From Methanomassiliicoccales archaeon (GTDB lineage: Archaea; Thermoplasmatota; Thermoplasmata; Methanomassiliicoccales; UBA472): 5,155 nt of DNA. Shown here one piece after another: positions 4,804-5,155 of this stretch (within the stretch, counting starts at the first letter, position 1; each line of letters begins with the position of its first letter). Below the pieces are notes generated by a model. The model had not been told where the DNA came from and made no database searches. It saw nothing but the letters and a program-made list of their open reading frames with translations. The stretch spans positions 1 to 5,155 of the forward strand of contig DUJZ01000103.1 of assembly GCA_013329565.1 (NCBI GenBank), written 5' to 3'. Both the position numbers and the translations under genes were made by a program.

Positions 4804-5155
4804 GCTGGGCCATGGAATCGCAGCGCAAGAACTACGGCAAGGCCCTGGTCGAGCTCGGCAAGCGCCGCAAGGACGTGGTGGTCCTGGACGCCGATCTGTC
4901 TGGGTCCACTCGAACCGTGGAGTTCAGGGCCGCCTACCCGGACCGCTTCTTCAACTGCGGAATAGCGGAGCAGAACATGATGGGCACGGCCGCCGGTCTC
5001 GCCGTCGGCGGCATGACCGTTTTCGCTTCGACGTTCGCGGTCTTCGCTACCGGACGAGCTTACGATCAGGTGCGGCAGTCCATAGCTTACCCGGACCTCA
5101 ACGTGAAGATCGTGGCCTCGCACGCCGGCATCACCGTCGGTGGAGATGGAGCGTC
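4800..5155 (+). CDS. Transketolase, C-terminal subunit (partial, runs off right edge)
   Basis: The first 118 residues of the second transketolase subunit, which supplies the pyrimidine-binding domain and the C-terminal domain; the latter lies outside the window. [12 protein letters not shown] (26-37) and the motif [18 protein letters not shown] (51-68) are diagnostic. E57 in GIAEQNM is the glutamate that activates thiamine diphosphate. [32 protein letters not shown] (79-110) and the following VGGDGA are also standard for this domain. The ATG at 4800 overlaps the upstream TGA as ATGA, pointing to translational coupling and equal production of the two subunits. A second in-frame ATG at 4812 would remove four residues and break the overlap. 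A DXP-synthase-like pyrimidine domain is related, but the split layout with a transketolase N-subunit makes transketolase much the better call. Confidence 0.95.
   Translation, partial: MSWAMESQRKNYGKALVELGKRRKDVVVLDADLSGSTRTVEFRAAYPDRFFNCGIAEQNMMGTAAGLAVGGMTVFASTFAVFATGRAYDQVRQSIAYPDLNVKIVASHAGITVGGDGA

Overview
The window looks like chromosomal DNA from a euryarchaeon with GC-rich genes. It carries an archaeal PCNA sliding clamp, a TFS-type transcript cleavage factor with two zinc ribbons, a split (two-gene) transketolase and the start of a beta-CASP metallo-beta-lactamase RNase. TATA-like boxes of the TTTATA type lie about 25-30 bp before several probable transcription starts. The style suggests Thermoplasmata / Methanomassiliicoccales, but that lineage call rests on recall of similar proteins and was not computed.

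Layout. From 1 to 320 on the minus strand is the N-terminal third or less of an aCPSF2-like RNase, which runs off the left edge. A 230-bp divergent region (321-550) follows, with promoters in both directions. A small helix-turn-helix protein (551-907) and an uncharacterised multi-pass membrane protein (998-1906, or from a TTG at 965) come next, each with its own TATA box. Then come TFS (1963-2268) and PCNA (2335-3072), both on the plus strand. An HD-domain phosphohydrolase on the minus strand (3069-3839) converges on PCNA, and the two stop codons overlap. A second divergent region (3840-3966) separates it from the transketolase N-terminal subunit (3967-4803, TTG start with a good Shine-Dalgarno). 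That gene overlaps the transketolase C-terminal subunit (4800 to the edge) by ATGA.

Function. Most of the window is housekeeping: RNA processing, transcript cleavage, replication processivity, and pentose/aromatic precursor metabolism. The two transketolase genes encode the two halves of one enzyme. TFS next to PCNA is, to my recollection, a common euryarchaeal neighbourhood.

The least explained part is 480-1906. The HTH protein is preceded by an imperfect dyad (499-514). The membrane-protein gene has a perfect 18-bp palindrome (967-984) exactly where its transcript should start. The two dyads share the half-site GTCGGA, which suggests a small self-contained regulator/membrane-protein unit. 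This is a hypothesis. I see no CRISPR array, insertion sequence, tRNA or rRNA.
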